This document shows positions 33,939 to 43,046 of a stretch of DNA of 64,000 nucleotides, one piece after another. The DNA comes from an uncultured Alphaproteobacteria bacterium. GTDB lineage: Bacteria > Pseudomonadota > Alphaproteobacteria > SP197. A program made the position numbers and the translations under genes. The notes below the pieces were generated by a model. That model was not told the DNA's origin. It did not search any database and saw only the letters and a list, made by a program, of their open reading frames with translations. The first letter of the stretch is position 1. Each line of letters begins with the position of its first letter. Location: NCBI GenBank assembly GCA_958295695.1, contig OY282363.1, positions 2,608,225 through 2,672,224 of the forward strand, given 5' to 3'.

Positions 33939-35311
33939 GGCGATCGCTTTCCGTGTCCGGGCAGGCCGTAGGCCCGGGCGAGGAGCTGGACCGGGTGGGC
34001 CGCCTCGGGCGGCGGCGCGGCGCGGCCGTCCATCTCCTCCACGCCCTGGCGGATGTGGAGACCGGCCAGCGGGCATTCGGAGACGATGTAGCCGGCGCCT
34101 TCCGGATCGTGCCGGGCGGCGTTGCGCGCGACCGGCCGGCCCACCTTCATGCCGGTCTCGAAGGTCCCCTTCTTGACGCCCCACGCGCCGCCGTGGCCCG
34201 AGCAGCGCTCGACCACGTTGATCTCGATCCCGGGGATCAGGCGCAGCATCTCGGCGGCCTTGGCCCCCATGTTCTGGGCCCGGGCGTGGCAGGCGATGTG
34301 GAGCGTGACGGGCGCGTCCAGGGCCGCCATGCCCTCGACGAGGCCCTCGGTCCCGGCGATCTCCACGACGTATTCGCTGACGTCGCGGGTCGCCGCGGCG
34401 AGACGCGCGACATCGGGGTCGCCGGGCGCGATGAGCGGCCATTCGAACTTCATCATGAGCGCGCAGCTCGGCGCGAGCGCCACCACGTCCCAGCCCTCGT
34501 CGACATAGGGCAGCAGCGCCCCGGCGACGGTCCCGGCGCGTCTGGCGACCTCGCCGAGGTCGCCCAGCTCGAGCTTCGGCATGCCGCAGCAGGCCGGGTG
34601 GAGGACGACGGTCTCGACCCCGTTGTGGGCGAGCAGGCGCCGCGCCGCCTCGCCGATCGCGGCGTCGTTCCAGTTGGAGAAGCAGGTGGCGTAGATCGCC
34701 GCCCTGCGGCCGTGGGCCGGCGCGGCCCCGTTGGGCGCCGCGGGATCGGCCCCGGCCCGGGCCACGAGGCTCCCCGCGTTGAACGCCGGCAGCGCGGCCC
34801 TGGCGTCGACGCCCGCGACCTTCTCCATCGCGGGCCGGGTCAGGCGGTTGTCCTTCCGGCAGGCCCAGTTCGCGAGCGGCGAGAAGGTCGTGCCGAGCTT
34901 CCCGTTCGCGTCGGTGTCGGCGAGCCGCCTCGCCATGAACCCGACCTCGCCGCGCCGGAACTCGGCGGCCCGGACGCGGAGCATCAGGTGCGGGAAGTCG
35001 AGGTCGAACGCGTGCGGCGGGACATAGGGGCACTTCGTCATGAAGCACATGTCGCAGAGCGTGCAGGCGTCGGAGACCGGCTTGAAGTCCTCGCTCGCGA
35101 CCGTGTCGAGCTCGCCCGACTCGCTCCCGTCGATCAGGTCGAACAGCCGCGGGAAGGCGTCGCAGAGATTGAAGCAGCGCCGGCAGCCATGGCAGATGTC
35201 GAACACGCGGCGCAGCTCGGCGTCGATCCCGCCGGGATCGGCGAAGTCCGGGTTCCGCCAGTCGATGGCGTGGCGGGTCGGGGCGTCCAGGCTGCCTTCA
35301 CGGGCGGTCAT
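33935..35311 (-). CDS. CCG-domain iron-sulfur oxidoreductase (HdrD/GlpC-like)
   Basis: The 458-residue protein has two N-terminal 4Fe-4S motifs, [15 protein letters not shown] and [18 protein letters not shown]. These are followed by two CCG-type halves: [14 protein letters not shown], then a [12 protein letters not shown] segment with [11 protein letters not shown]. It resembles heterodisulfide reductase subunit D and GlpC, which pass electrons from flavoproteins to thiol or quinone acceptors. No flavin subunit is adjacent. Coupling to rubrerythrin and DUF3501 suggests it reduces the rubrerythrin or a related peroxidase. That link is inference. Confidence 0.86.
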   Translation of the reverse strand: MTAREGSLDAPTRHAIDWRNPDFADPGGIDAELRRVFDICHGCRRCFNLCDAFPRLFDLIDGSESGELDTVASEDFKPVSDACTLCDMCFMTKCPYVPPHAFDLDFPHLMLRVRAAEFRRGEVGFMARRLADTDANGKLGTTFSPLANWACRKDNRLTRPAMEKVAGVDARAALPAFNAGSLVARAGADPAAPNGAAPAHGRRAAIYATCFSNWNDAAIGEAARRLLAHNGVETVVLHPACCGMPKLELGDLGEVARRAGTVAGALLPYVDEGWDVVALAPSCALMMKFEWPLIAPGDPDVARLAAATRDVSEYVVEIAGTEGLVEGMAALDAPVTLHIACHARAQNMGAKAAEMLRLIPGIEINVVERCSGHGGAWGVKKGTFETGMKVGRPVARNAARHDPEGAGYIVSECPLAGLHIRQGVEEMDGRAAPPPEAAHPVQLLARAYGLPGHGKRSP

Positions 35312-35437
35312 GCGGTCTCTCCCGCGCGGGCGGAGCTCGACGGTTCGCGGACCCGGCGACGCGCTCGCCGCGCTCGCCGGCGATGGAAACCCGGCGGAGA
35401 CGGGGCCCCGCGCGGCCGGAGCCCCGGAACGTCCGGA

Positions 35438-35857
35438 TCAGGCGTCGAGGGCGTCGAGCGCCTTCTGGAAACGGCCGGCGTGGCTCTTCTCGGCCTTCGC
35501 GAGGGTCTCGAACCAGTCGGCGATCTCGTCGAAGCCCTCGTCGCGGGCGGTGCGCGCCATGCCGGGATACATGTCGGTGTACTCGTGGGTCTCGCCGGCG
35601 ATGGCGGCCTTCAGGTTGGCCCCGGTCGGACCGATCGGCTCGCCGGTCGCGGGATCCCCGGTCTCCTCGAGGAACTCGAGGTGGCCGTGGGCGTGGCCGG
35701 TCTCGCCTTCCGCGGTCGACCGGAACACGGCGGCGACATCGTTGTAGCCCTCGATGTCGGCCTTCTGCGCGAAGTAGAGGTAACGGCGGTTGGCCTGGCT
35801 TTCGCCGGCGAACGCGGCCTTGAGGTTGTCTTCGGTCCTGGTGCCACCGAGCGGCAT
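35438..35857 (-). CDS. rbr: Rubrerythrin-family di-iron protein
   Basis: The 139-residue four-helix di-iron protein has paired ligand motifs: [20 protein letters not shown] with [13 protein letters not shown], and [19 protein letters not shown] with [13 protein letters not shown]. The C-terminal rubredoxin domain of classical rubrerythrin is absent. It is expected to reduce hydrogen peroxide in the cytosol. A strong GGGAGAG ribosome site precedes ATG 35857 and an ICE-like iron box lies about 90 bases upstream. It is the first gene of the unit with the CCG protein and DUF3501. Confidence 0.92.
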   Translation of the reverse strand: MPLGGTRTEDNLKAAFAGESQANRRYLYFAQKADIEGYNDVAAVFRSTAEGETGHAHGHLEFLEETGDPATGEPIGPTGANLKAAIAGETHEYTDMYPGMARTARDEGFDEIADWFETLAKAEKSHAGRFQKALDALDA

Positions 35858-35948
35858 GGCTCTCTCCCTTTCCGGGCGCGTCCCCGGGGACCGCCCGCGT
35901 CCTGTCGTGTCGGAACGTGGCGCGGCGGACGCCGCCGCGCGCCATATA

Positions 35949-35965
35949 CTTAGAACGGTTCTAAG
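35949..35965. promoter_or_regulatory. Iron control element (ICE) for Irr, upstream of rubrerythrin
   Basis: CTTAGAAC-G-GTTCTAAG is a perfect 8-bp inverted repeat that fits the ICE box (TTTAGAA-N3-TTCTAAA) bound by Irr in Alphaproteobacteria. It lies 7 bases after the irr stop and about 90 bases before the rubrerythrin start, in the promoter position for the rubrerythrin unit. Irr binding is inferred from the motif and the adjacent irr gene. Confidence 0.8.
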
Positions 35966-35971
35966 GAAGTG

Positions 35972-36439
35972 TCAAGACGCCGGCGCGGGAAAATCCGTCG
36001 CGGACGCCGCCCGGGGCTTCGCGGGCCCGACGCGGACGACGACGTCGACGCCCGCCACCGCCGTGCCCGGCGGCGGCGCGGGCAGACCGCCCACGGTCAC
36101 GCCGTCGGCCGGGATGTCCGTGAGCTCCTGGCTCGCCGTGTCGAAGAAATGGTGGTGGGGGCCGGTGTTGGTGTCAAAATGGGCCCGGCCGGAGTCGACG
36201 ACCACCTCGCGCAGCAGGCCCGCTCCGGTGAACCGGTGCAGCGTGTTGTAGACGGTGGCGAGCGAGACCCGGACGCCGGCCCGCAGGGCCTCGCGATGCA
36301 GGGCCTCCGCGGTCGCATGGCGATGGCCGCCCCGGAACAGCAGGCCCGCGAGCTCCTCGCGCTGGCGCGTGGGCCGGAGGCCCGCCGCGCGCAGAAGCCC
36401 GCGCGGGCCGTCCGCCGGCGATTCGGCGCGCTTCGTCAT
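35972..36439 (-). CDS. irr: Iron response regulator Irr (Fur family)
   Basis: The 155-residue Fur-family protein has the winged helix (LRPTRQREELAGLLF, VSLATVYNTLHRFTGAGLLREV). It also has HFDTNTGPHHHFF, the His-rich motif of Irr where heme binds, followed by ELTDIPADGV. Irr controls iron genes in response to heme rather than free iron, acting when iron is low. No N-terminal heme regulatory CP motif is seen, as in the rhizobial type. It is divergent from an AT-rich gene and lies directly upstream of the ICE box and rubrerythrin unit. Confidence 0.88.
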   Translation of the reverse strand: MTKRAESPADGPRGLLRAAGLRPTRQREELAGLLFRGGHRHATAEALHREALRAGVRVSLATVYNTLHRFTGAGLLREVVVDSGRAHFDTNTGPHHHFFDTASQELTDIPADGVTVGGLPAPPPGTAVAGVDVVVRVGPAKPRAASATDFPAPAS

Positions 36440-36661
36440 GCGGACACTATACGGCCGGAATCCGGAACGGCTACAAACTTCGGTCGCGTCCCGGTCCGGA
36501 ATCCCGGGACACGCCGCGCCGCGCCCGCCATGCGCCGGGTCGTGGGAGCGGGATGCTTGACAACCCACGAGGGGACAGGGGACGCTGTCCGCGCCCTTCC
36601 CGCGGGGGACCGGCCCTCCGCCCTTGAAAGCCGCCGCGCGACAACCGGACGGGAGGCGAAA

Positions 36662-37543
36662 ATGAGCCTGGGCAAAAGCCGATACGCCATGGCGAGCGCG
36701 GCGGCGCTCCTGGTTTTTGTCTTTTCGTTCGATGCTTTTGGAGTGAAAGGTAAAATATATTGCGGTGACAGCGATATACAACAGTATAATAAATCCAAAA
36801 AATGGTTAAAAGATACCTCCGATGAATATTATTTATATACATTATATGAATTAGGCCTTATATATTTCTGTATAGGAAAACCCGCCGAGGCAATGAGCTA
36901 TTTTCAACAGGCTTTCGACTTAGGCCATATTTTATCCGCATTCATATTAGGAAGATCTTATGAAACAAATCATACTTTTGACAGTTTACACGCGCCCCCC
37001 GATACTCAAGAAAATTTAGACGCGGCTATTTATTACTACGAGGAAGCTGCGGAGCGGGTGAATAACATACCTGACTACCCTGACGGAGCTTCAAGAGATA
37101 TGCGTAGCCTTGAGAATGAATGGCAACCCAGCTATTATATATTCACCCGACTGCCTTGGTTGTATTTTCATGGATACGATACGGCTCTTCAAGATGTCGT
37201 CGACAGCGAGGAGAAGGTGGACTATACCGACTCTCTGGATGTTCTGGACGCCATGCTCGATTCCGCCCGGAACTGCCTGGAAAGGCCGGCATTAGCCGCT
37301 TGGATGAGCACAAAACAAGAGGTCTATTCCCATCAGCAAACCGTCTGTGGCGCGTTTTTCGATTTCGCGAGTCAAGCATCGCCCTTGGAGGAGGAAAGAA
37401 TGACGATAGCGCGGGATTGCGCGGCTCCCTTGAGTGAATGCCCGGAGCATCGAGAAATATACAGTCAAATAGATCAACTGAAAAGCGAAATGTTTTCACA
37501 ATTGAACCAACTTCCTGATAGATTTGATCCTACTTTCCAATGA
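36662..37543 (+). CDS. Exported TPR/Sel1-like protein with AT-rich coding sequence
   Basis: The 293-residue protein has a signal peptide (MSLGKSRYAMASAAALLVFVFSFDAF) and a mature part with TPR/Sel1-like helices: AEAMSYFQQAFDLGHILSAF and LDAAIYYYEEAAERVN. Several Cys and many Tyr occur. The ribosome site GGAGGCG precedes ATG 36662. Codons for the mature part up to about 37200 are rich in A and T (ATA, TTA, AAA), unlike any neighbour, while the signal-peptide codons are GC-rich and native-looking. The region is probably foreign DNA fused behind a local export signal. No specific function is recognised. Confidence 0.8.
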   Translation: MSLGKSRYAMASAAALLVFVFSFDAFGVKGKIYCGDSDIQQYNKSKKWLKDTSDEYYLYTLYELGLIYFCIGKPAEAMSYFQQAFDLGHILSAFILGRSYETNHTFDSLHAPPDTQENLDAAIYYYEEAAERVNNIPDYPDGASRDMRSLENEWQPSYYIFTRLPWLYFHGYDTALQDVVDSEEKVDYTDSLDVLDAMLDSARNCLERPALAAWMSTKQEVYSHQQTVCGAFFDFASQASPLEEERMTIARDCAAPLSECPEHREIYSQIDQLKSEMFSQLNQLPDRFDPTFQ

Positions 37544-37615
37544 ATGTCAATGGATGGCGGCCGGTCGAATCCGGCTCCGCCCCGCCCCGCGGCCCCGGGA
37601 TTCCAGACCGGGACG

Positions 37616-37830
37616 CCACCGCCCGCCGTCCCTCGATACGGCGCTGGCGCGCCTACTCGGGATGAGGGGAGGAGGCCGGGATGAGGGGAGGAGGCCGGGA
37701 CGAGGGGAGTCGCGCCTCGTTCCCATCCCGAACACCCCTCGCCCACCCAAAAACACCCCTCGCCCACCTAAAACACCCCTCACCCTGAGTAGCGCCCCCG
37801 CGGGGGCGCGTATCGAAGGGCGCGCGACAC
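37616..37830. repeat. Expanded palindromic repeat, family B, copy 4, with short tandem repeats
   Basis: The outer arms CCTCGATACGGC and CGCGTATCGAAGG and the inner CTCGGGATGAGG and CACCCTGAG match the other family B copies. The loop is enlarged by about three 19-base tandem units of GGATGAGGGGAGGAGGCCG (37661-37710) and three units of about 20 bases built on ACACCCCTCGCCCACC (37732-37785). The 422-base gap between the TPR gene and the metallo-hydrolase gene holds nothing else. Confidence 0.8.
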
Positions 37831-37965
37831 GGCGCAACAGCCCGACACGACCCGAACTTCGGGGCGGGACGGGCCCCGGCCGTCCTTTCACCCGCCCCGG
37901 CGCGCGGTTTCGGGCTTCCGTCGCGTCCGGCGGCGGTCCACGATCGCGCCCGGAGGAGCGCTTCC

Positions 37966-38862
37966 ATGTCCATCCCGTTCGTCCATGAGGACAGCGTCGT
38001 CTACGGCGTGGCGACGGCGGTCTCGCCCCTGGTGAGGCGGGTGATGGCGGACAACCCGTCGGCCTTCACCTATCGCGGCACGGGCGCCTACATCGTCGGA
38101 CGCGGCGAGGTGGCGGTGATCGACGCGGGGCCGGCGCTCGAACGCCACGTGGACGCGATCCTGGCGGCCACCGGGGGCGAGACGATCACGCACCAGTTCG
38201 TCACCCACGCCCACGGCGACCATTCGCCCGCCGCGGCGCTCGTGAAGCAGGCCACCGGCGCCGAGATCTGGGCGTTCGGACCGCACGGGACGGAACGGGA
38301 CGCAGACGGCGCGGCGGTGGAGGAAGGCGTCGACGCCGCCTTCCGGCCCGACCACCGGGTGCGCCACGGCGACGCGATCGAGGGCGCGGGCTGGACCGTG
38401 GAGTGCGTCTTCACGCCGGGCCACACCTCGAACCACATGTGCTACGCCCTGCGGGACGAAAGGACGCTCTTCAGCGGCGACCACGTCATGGGCTGGTCGA
38501 CCACCGTGGTCTCGCCGCCCGACGGCGACATGGCGGCCTACATGCGGAGCCTGCGCCTGCTGCTGGAGCGCGACGACGCCGTGTTCCGTCCGACCCATGG
38601 GCCGGCCATCGCCGATCCCCGCCGCCACGTCGCGGCTCTCGTCGCGCACCGCGAGGCGCGGGAGGCGCAGATCCTGGCCTGCCTGGAGGACGGCGTCGCG
38701 ACGATCCCGGAGATGGTGGAGCGCATGTACGCGGACGTCGACCGCCGCCTCCACCCCGCCGCGCGGCGGTCGGTCCTGGCCCACGTCGTCCACATGGCCG
38801 AGACCGGCCGCGCCGCGGCCGACGGCCCGGTCACGGAAGACGGGACCTACCGCCCGGTGTGA
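37966..38862 (+). CDS. MBL-fold metallo-hydrolase
   Basis: The 298-residue enzyme has the zinc motif THAHGDHSPAAAL, a second ligand in FTPGHTSNHMC, GDHVMGWSTTVV and PTHGPAIADP. It ends in a winged-helix-like domain typical of the LACTB2/endoribonuclease-like branch. The reaction is hydrolysis of an unidentified ester, thioester or phosphodiester. Its last 16 bases overlap the convergent epimerase gene. The start ATG has GGAG a few bases upstream. Confidence 0.9.
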   Translation: MSIPFVHEDSVVYGVATAVSPLVRRVMADNPSAFTYRGTGAYIVGRGEVAVIDAGPALERHVDAILAATGGETITHQFVTHAHGDHSPAAALVKQATGAEIWAFGPHGTERDADGAAVEEGVDAAFRPDHRVRHGDAIEGAGWTVECVFTPGHTSNHMCYALRDERTLFSGDHVMGWSTTVVSPPDGDMAAYMRSLRLLLERDDAVFRPTHGPAIADPRRHVAALVAHREAREAQILACLEDGVATIPEMVERMYADVDRRLHPAARRSVLAHVVHMAETGRAAADGPVTEDGTYRPV

Positions 38863-39869
38863 GCGGGGCGGGACGGGTCCGGGGCGTCGCCCTCCCGGAC
38901 CCGGGAATCCGGAGCCGCGCCGACATGCGGCGACCGCCGGCCCGTCCAGGCTTCCGCCGTTTCCGCGAGCCCCTCGTCGACGGAGAAGGGCGGCGTCCAG
39001 CGGAAGGCGCGCCGGAACCGGCCGGAATCGACTTCCAGGGAACCCAGCAACCGCCGCTCGACGTCCACGCGCCCCGCGGCGCGCAGGAGGGCGCGCAGGA
39101 CCGCGGCGGGAACCGGAAAGCAGGGCGCGCGGCGTCCCAGATGGCGGCGCAGGCGCCGGACCAGATCGGCGGTGGACAAGTCCTCGCCATCGCTCAGCAG
39201 ATAGACGCCGGGAACCGGCTCCGGAACGGCGAGAGCCCGTTCGATCGCCGCGCACAGATTGCCGAGGCCCAGCAGGCCGCGGCGGTTCTCCACGAGGCCG
39301 CCGAGGGGCAGCGGCAGCGGCGTATCGCATAGCCTCAGCAGCGCGCGAAAGGCGCCCCTGGCCCCGGGCCCGTAGATTAGCGGCGGACGCAGGACGGTCG
39401 CGGTCGTCGCCGAGCCGGCGACGGCTTCCGCCAGCACGCGCTCCGCTTCGAGTTTCGACCGTCCGTAGGGGGTTTCCGGCGCCGCGGGACCATGCTCGGC
39501 GAGGGGCTTCCCGCCGGTGGATTCGCCCTGCGCCTTGACGCTGCTCACGAAGACGAAGCGGCGGACGGAGGCCCGCGCCGCCGATTCGGCCAGCCTCCGC
39601 GTCGCCTCGGCGTGGGCGTCCCGAAAGGCGGCGTCCGGATCCCGCGGCGCATGGGCGCGGTAGGCGAGATGGACCACGGCGTCCATATCCGCCGTCAGCG
39701 GCGCCAGCTCCGCCCGTTCCAGGTCGGCGGCGACGAGGTCGTGGACGCCGGCGGGACGGTCGCCGCGCGGACGCCGGACCGATGCGCGGACCCGATGGCC
39801 CGTCGCCGCCAGGCGGCGCGCCACGGCCGCGCCGGCGAAGCCTCCGGCGCCGGTGACCAGGACCTTCAC
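38847..39869 (-). CDS. NAD-dependent sugar-nucleotide epimerase/dehydratase
   Basis: The 340-residue extended SDR protein starts at GTG 39869 (KVLVTGAGGFAGAAVARRLAATG). It has the catalytic YGRSK of AAPETPYGRSKLEAERVL with the Ser of FVFVSSVKAQGE, and LRPPLIYGPGARGAF. It converts or reduces a nucleotide-sugar, as in O-antigen or capsule pathways. GTGA overlap with the preceding glycosyltransferase stop shows coupled translation. It is the last gene of the glycan cluster and overlaps the convergent metallo-hydrolase gene. The exact sugar is unknown. Confidence 0.86.
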   Translation of the reverse strand: MKVLVTGAGGFAGAAVARRLAATGHRVRASVRRPRGDRPAGVHDLVAADLERAELAPLTADMDAVVHLAYRAHAPRDPDAAFRDAHAEATRRLAESAARASVRRFVFVSSVKAQGESTGGKPLAEHGPAAPETPYGRSKLEAERVLAEAVAGSATTATVLRPPLIYGPGARGAFRALLRLCDTPLPLPLGGLVENRRGLLGLGNLCAAIERALAVPEPVPGVYLLSDGEDLSTADLVRRLRRHLGRRAPCFPVPAAVLRALLRAAGRVDVERRLLGSLEVDSGRFRRAFRWTPPFSVDEGLAETAEAWTGRRSPHVGAAPDSRVREGDAPDPSRPAHTGR

Positions 39870-41059
39870 CGGGCCTCCCCGCCCGCCGCCAGCAGGCGCC
39901 GCCACAACGCGAGCGTCTCCGCCGCGATGCGCGCCTCGGAGAACTCCCGCTCCACCAGCGCCCGGCCGGCGGCGCCGAGGCGGGCGCGGAGCGCCGCGTC
40001 TCCGGCCAGCCGCAGGACCGCCCCGGCCAGCGCGTCCGCGTCCCGCGGCGGGACCAGCAGCGCCGTCTCGCCGTCGCGGGCGATTTCCCGGCTGCCCGGC
40101 GCGTCCGCGGCGACGATGGGCCGTCCGCAGGCCGCCGCCTCCAGCAGGGACTTGGGAAGGCCCTCCCCGTAATAGGACGGCAGGACCGCGATGTGCGACT
40201 CCCTCCACACCGCCGCGATGTCGGCGCTCCGGCCCCGCCATTCCACGAGGCCCTCGCCGCGCCACGCCTCCAGCCTCGCCGCCGGAACCGCGGCCGGGTT
40301 GCTTTCGTCGGGCGCGCCGACCAGGACGAAGCGCAGGTCCGGGTCGCGCGGGCGCGCCAGCCGGGCCGCCGCGACGAACTCGCCCACGCCCTTGTCCCAC
40401 AGCATCCGCGAGACCATGGCGACGCGGATGGGCCCGTCCGGCTCCGGCGTCGGCGCGAAGCGGGCGGTATCCACCCCGGAGCCCGGAATCACCGCGATGC
40501 GGCGCCGGTCCACGCCGAGTCCCGCGATGAAGGCGGAGTCGTCCGGGTTCTGGGTCAGGCAGAGGCTCCCCCGCGCTCCCAGCACCCAACGAAGCGCCCC
40601 GCGCAGCAGCGGGCGCAGCAACCGCGCCCGCGGGTCGGAAGACGAGAACGCGTACCCCAGCCCCGTCAGCGCGCCGACGGACGCGGGAACTCCGGCGAAC
40701 CGCGCGGCGGCGCCGCCGAAGAGCACCGGCTTCATGGCGACATGATGGACGAGGTCGGGCCGTTCGACCCGATAGACACGCCACAGCGCGGCCAGGGCGC
40801 GGAGGTCGGACAGGGGCGCGACGCGCCCCCGCTTCATGGGAACGGGCAGCACCCGCACCCCTTGCGCCCGGATCGCGTCGCCGTGGGCCGCGACCGGGCA
40901 GGCGACGGCGACATCGAAGCCCGCGTCCAACGCCGCGCGCGCGACCGCCATCCGGTGCGAAAGGAAAAAACCGTCGTCGCCGTCCGTGAACAGCAGCTTG
41001 GGCACGCTCCGACTCCCCCGGTCGGCGGGCATTGTACGAGCCGCGCCCGCATCGGTCAT
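39866..41059 (-). CDS. Glycosyltransferase family 4 protein
   Basis: This product of about 397 residues has the GT-B fold: an N-terminal acceptor domain (LLFTDGDDGFFLSHRMAVARAAL) and a C-terminal GT4 donor domain (VAMVSRMLWDKGVGEFVAAA, PSYYGEGLPKSLLEAAACG, VAADAPGSREIARDGETALL). It probably adds a sugar to a lipid-linked oligosaccharide at the cytoplasmic membrane. ATG 41059 is chosen; a later ATG is possible. It lies between asnB and the epimerase on the same strand. Confidence 0.87.
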   Translation of the reverse strand: MTDAGAARTMPADRGSRSVPKLLFTDGDDGFFLSHRMAVARAALDAGFDVAVACPVAAHGDAIRAQGVRVLPVPMKRGRVAPLSDLRALAALWRVYRVERPDLVHHVAMKPVLFGGAAARFAGVPASVGALTGLGYAFSSSDPRARLLRPLLRGALRWVLGARGSLCLTQNPDDSAFIAGLGVDRRRIAVIPGSGVDTARFAPTPEPDGPIRVAMVSRMLWDKGVGEFVAAARLARPRDPDLRFVLVGAPDESNPAAVPAARLEAWRGEGLVEWRGRSADIAAVWRESHIAVLPSYYGEGLPKSLLEAAACGRPIVAADAPGSREIARDGETALLVPPRDADALAGAVLRLAGDAALRARLGAAGRALVEREFSEARIAAETLALWRRLLAAGGEAR

Positions 41060-41088
41060 CGCCGGACCCGGTCGGCGGAGCGCGGCGT

Positions 41089-43038
41089 TCACGCGCCGCC
41101 GATTCCCCAGGCCTCGCGCCACGCCTCGAACATCAGGACAGGCCAGAGCCGATACTGGTGGCTCCCGGACCCGGCGAGGTGCCCGGCCCAGGCACCGCGG
41201 ACCGGCGCCGGCCGGAAGTAGCCGCCGTCCCGCAGACGGTCCTCCGCGAGCAGGCTCTCCGTCCAGTCCCTGAGCGCGCCCCGCAGCCAACGGTCGATCG
41301 GCACGCCGAAGCCCATCTTCGGGCGGTCCGTGAGCCGTTCCGGGACATGGCGGCGGAGCACCTGGCGCAGCAGCCACTTGCCCTGTCCGCCGCGCGCCTT
41401 CATGGCCGGCGGCAGGCTCCACGCGAATTCGACGACCCGGTGATCGAGCAGCGGCACCCGCGCCTCGAGGCCCACCGCCATGCTGGCGCGGTCGACCTTG
41501 GCGAGGATGTCGTCGGGCAGGTAGGTCACGGCGTCCATGAACTGCATGCGGTCCGTGAAATCCGCGAAGTCGCGGCGGAGCGCCGGGTCCCAGAGGACGC
41601 CGCGCGGCTCCCGTCCGCCACGGACCACCGCTTCGGGGTCCTTCCACTGCGAGACCAGCCGCCGGTAGAGCGCGTCCTCGTCCGTCATGGACGACAGGAC
41701 GCCGGCGAGCGCGTGCGCCTTGTCGCCGGCCTGCGGCGGCCTGACGGACGGCGGCAGCGCCCGGGACAGGAGGTCCCAGACGGACGGGGGCGCGGCGCGC
41801 AGGACGGCGGCGAGCGCGGAGCGCGGAAGGCGCGGCCACGACCCGAACGACCGCCACAACAGGCGCGCCCAACGGTAGCGGTTGTAGCCCGCGAAGAGCT
41901 CGTCGCCGCCGTCGCCGGAGAGCGCCACCGTCACATGGCGCCGGGCCATCCCGGACACCAGACAGGTCGGAATCTGCGAGGCGTCGGCGAAGGGTTCGTC
42001 GAACCAGGAGGCGAGCCGGGGCAGAAGCGCGAGCGCATGATCGTGCGTGACGCGCAACTCGGTGTGGTCCGTCCCCAGATGCTCCGCGACGCGCCTGGCG
42101 TGCCGCGATTCGTCGTAGCCCGCCTCGTCGAAACCGATGGAGAAGGACTTGACCGGCCGGCCGCTCTGGGCCTGCATCAGGGCGAGCACGGTCGAACTGT
42201 CGATGCCGCCGGAGAGGAAGGCGCCGAGCGGCACGTCCGCGACCATCCGCCGTTTGACGGCGTCGCGCAGGAGCCCGTCGAGCGCCTCGACGGCCGCCTC
42301 GTCGTCGAGCGCGACGCGGTCGCGCGAGGCGTCGCGCGCCAGGCTCCGGAGGTCCCAGTAGCGGCGGCGCGATTCCGTTCCGTCCGCGCCGATCTCCACC
42401 AGGCAACCCGGCTCCAGCTTCCCGACGCCCTTGAAGATGGAGTGCGGCGCGGGGACGTAGCCGTGCCTGAGGTAAGCGGCGAGCGCGTCCCGGTCCACCT
42501 CCGGGCGCCAGGCGGGGTGGTCGAAGAAGGCCTTGGGCTGGGAGCCGAAGAACAGCACCCCGCCGCGCCGGCCCCAGTAGAGCGGCTTGATCCCCAGACG
42601 GTCGCGCGCCAGGGTGAGCCGCCGGGCGTCCGCGTCCCAGAACGCGAACGCGAACATCCCGACGAACCGCGACACCGCGCGCTCCACGCCCCAGGCCTCG
42701 CAGGCCTCCAGCACCGCCTCGGTGTCGGAGCCGCCGCGGAACCGGTGTTTCTCCGCCTCGAGCGCGCGGCGGATGTCGGCGAAATTGTAGACCTCGCCGT
42801 TGTAGGCGATGACCGAGCGCCCGCTCGCCGAGACCATCGGCTGGCGGCCGGCCGCCGTCAGGTCGATGATCGCGAGACGGCGGAAGCCCAGGGCGATGCC
42901 GGCGGAAGGCGAAACCCAGGCGCCCGCGTCGTCCGGCCCCCGGCTTTCGAGGCGGGCGGCCATGCGCGCCGCCAGGCGCGTCATCTCGTCGGCGCCGAGC
43001 GCTCCCGGCTCACCGAGGAAACCGACGAAGCCGCACAT
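41089..43038 (-). CDS. asnB: Glutamine-hydrolysing asparagine synthase-like amidotransferase
   Basis: The 649-residue protein has the class II glutaminase domain with nucleophile Cys2 (MCGFVGFLGE) and a synthetase domain with the ATP pyrophosphatase loop GAFLSGGIDSSTVLAL. LSGDGGDELFAGYNRYRW and LPDDILAKVDRASMAVGLEAR follow. Members outside primary metabolism, when placed in glycan clusters as here, often amidate uronic acids or other sugar carboxylates. Both neighbours are glycosyltransferase genes, so such a role is plausible. Ordinary asparagine synthesis remains possible. Confidence 0.9.
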   Translation of the reverse strand: MCGFVGFLGEPGALGADEMTRLAARMAARLESRGPDDAGAWVSPSAGIALGFRRLAIIDLTAAGRQPMVSASGRSVIAYNGEVYNFADIRRALEAEKHRFRGGSDTEAVLEACEAWGVERAVSRFVGMFAFAFWDADARRLTLARDRLGIKPLYWGRRGGVLFFGSQPKAFFDHPAWRPEVDRDALAAYLRHGYVPAPHSIFKGVGKLEPGCLVEIGADGTESRRRYWDLRSLARDASRDRVALDDEAAVEALDGLLRDAVKRRMVADVPLGAFLSGGIDSSTVLALMQAQSGRPVKSFSIGFDEAGYDESRHARRVAEHLGTDHTELRVTHDHALALLPRLASWFDEPFADASQIPTCLVSGMARRHVTVALSGDGGDELFAGYNRYRWARLLWRSFGSWPRLPRSALAAVLRAAPPSVWDLLSRALPPSVRPPQAGDKAHALAGVLSSMTDEDALYRRLVSQWKDPEAVVRGGREPRGVLWDPALRRDFADFTDRMQFMDAVTYLPDDILAKVDRASMAVGLEARVPLLDHRVVEFAWSLPPAMKARGGQGKWLLRQVLRRHVPERLTDRPKMGFGVPIDRWLRGALRDWTESLLAEDRLRDGGYFRPAPVRGAWAGHLAGSGSHQYRLWPVLMFEAWREAWGIGGA

Positions 43039-43046
43039 GGCGCCGC

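Noticed and set aside
37640-37790. Possible CRISPR array in the tandem repeats
   Set aside because: Units are 19-21 bases with no spacers between them and differ on the two arms; they belong to an expanded palindromic element.
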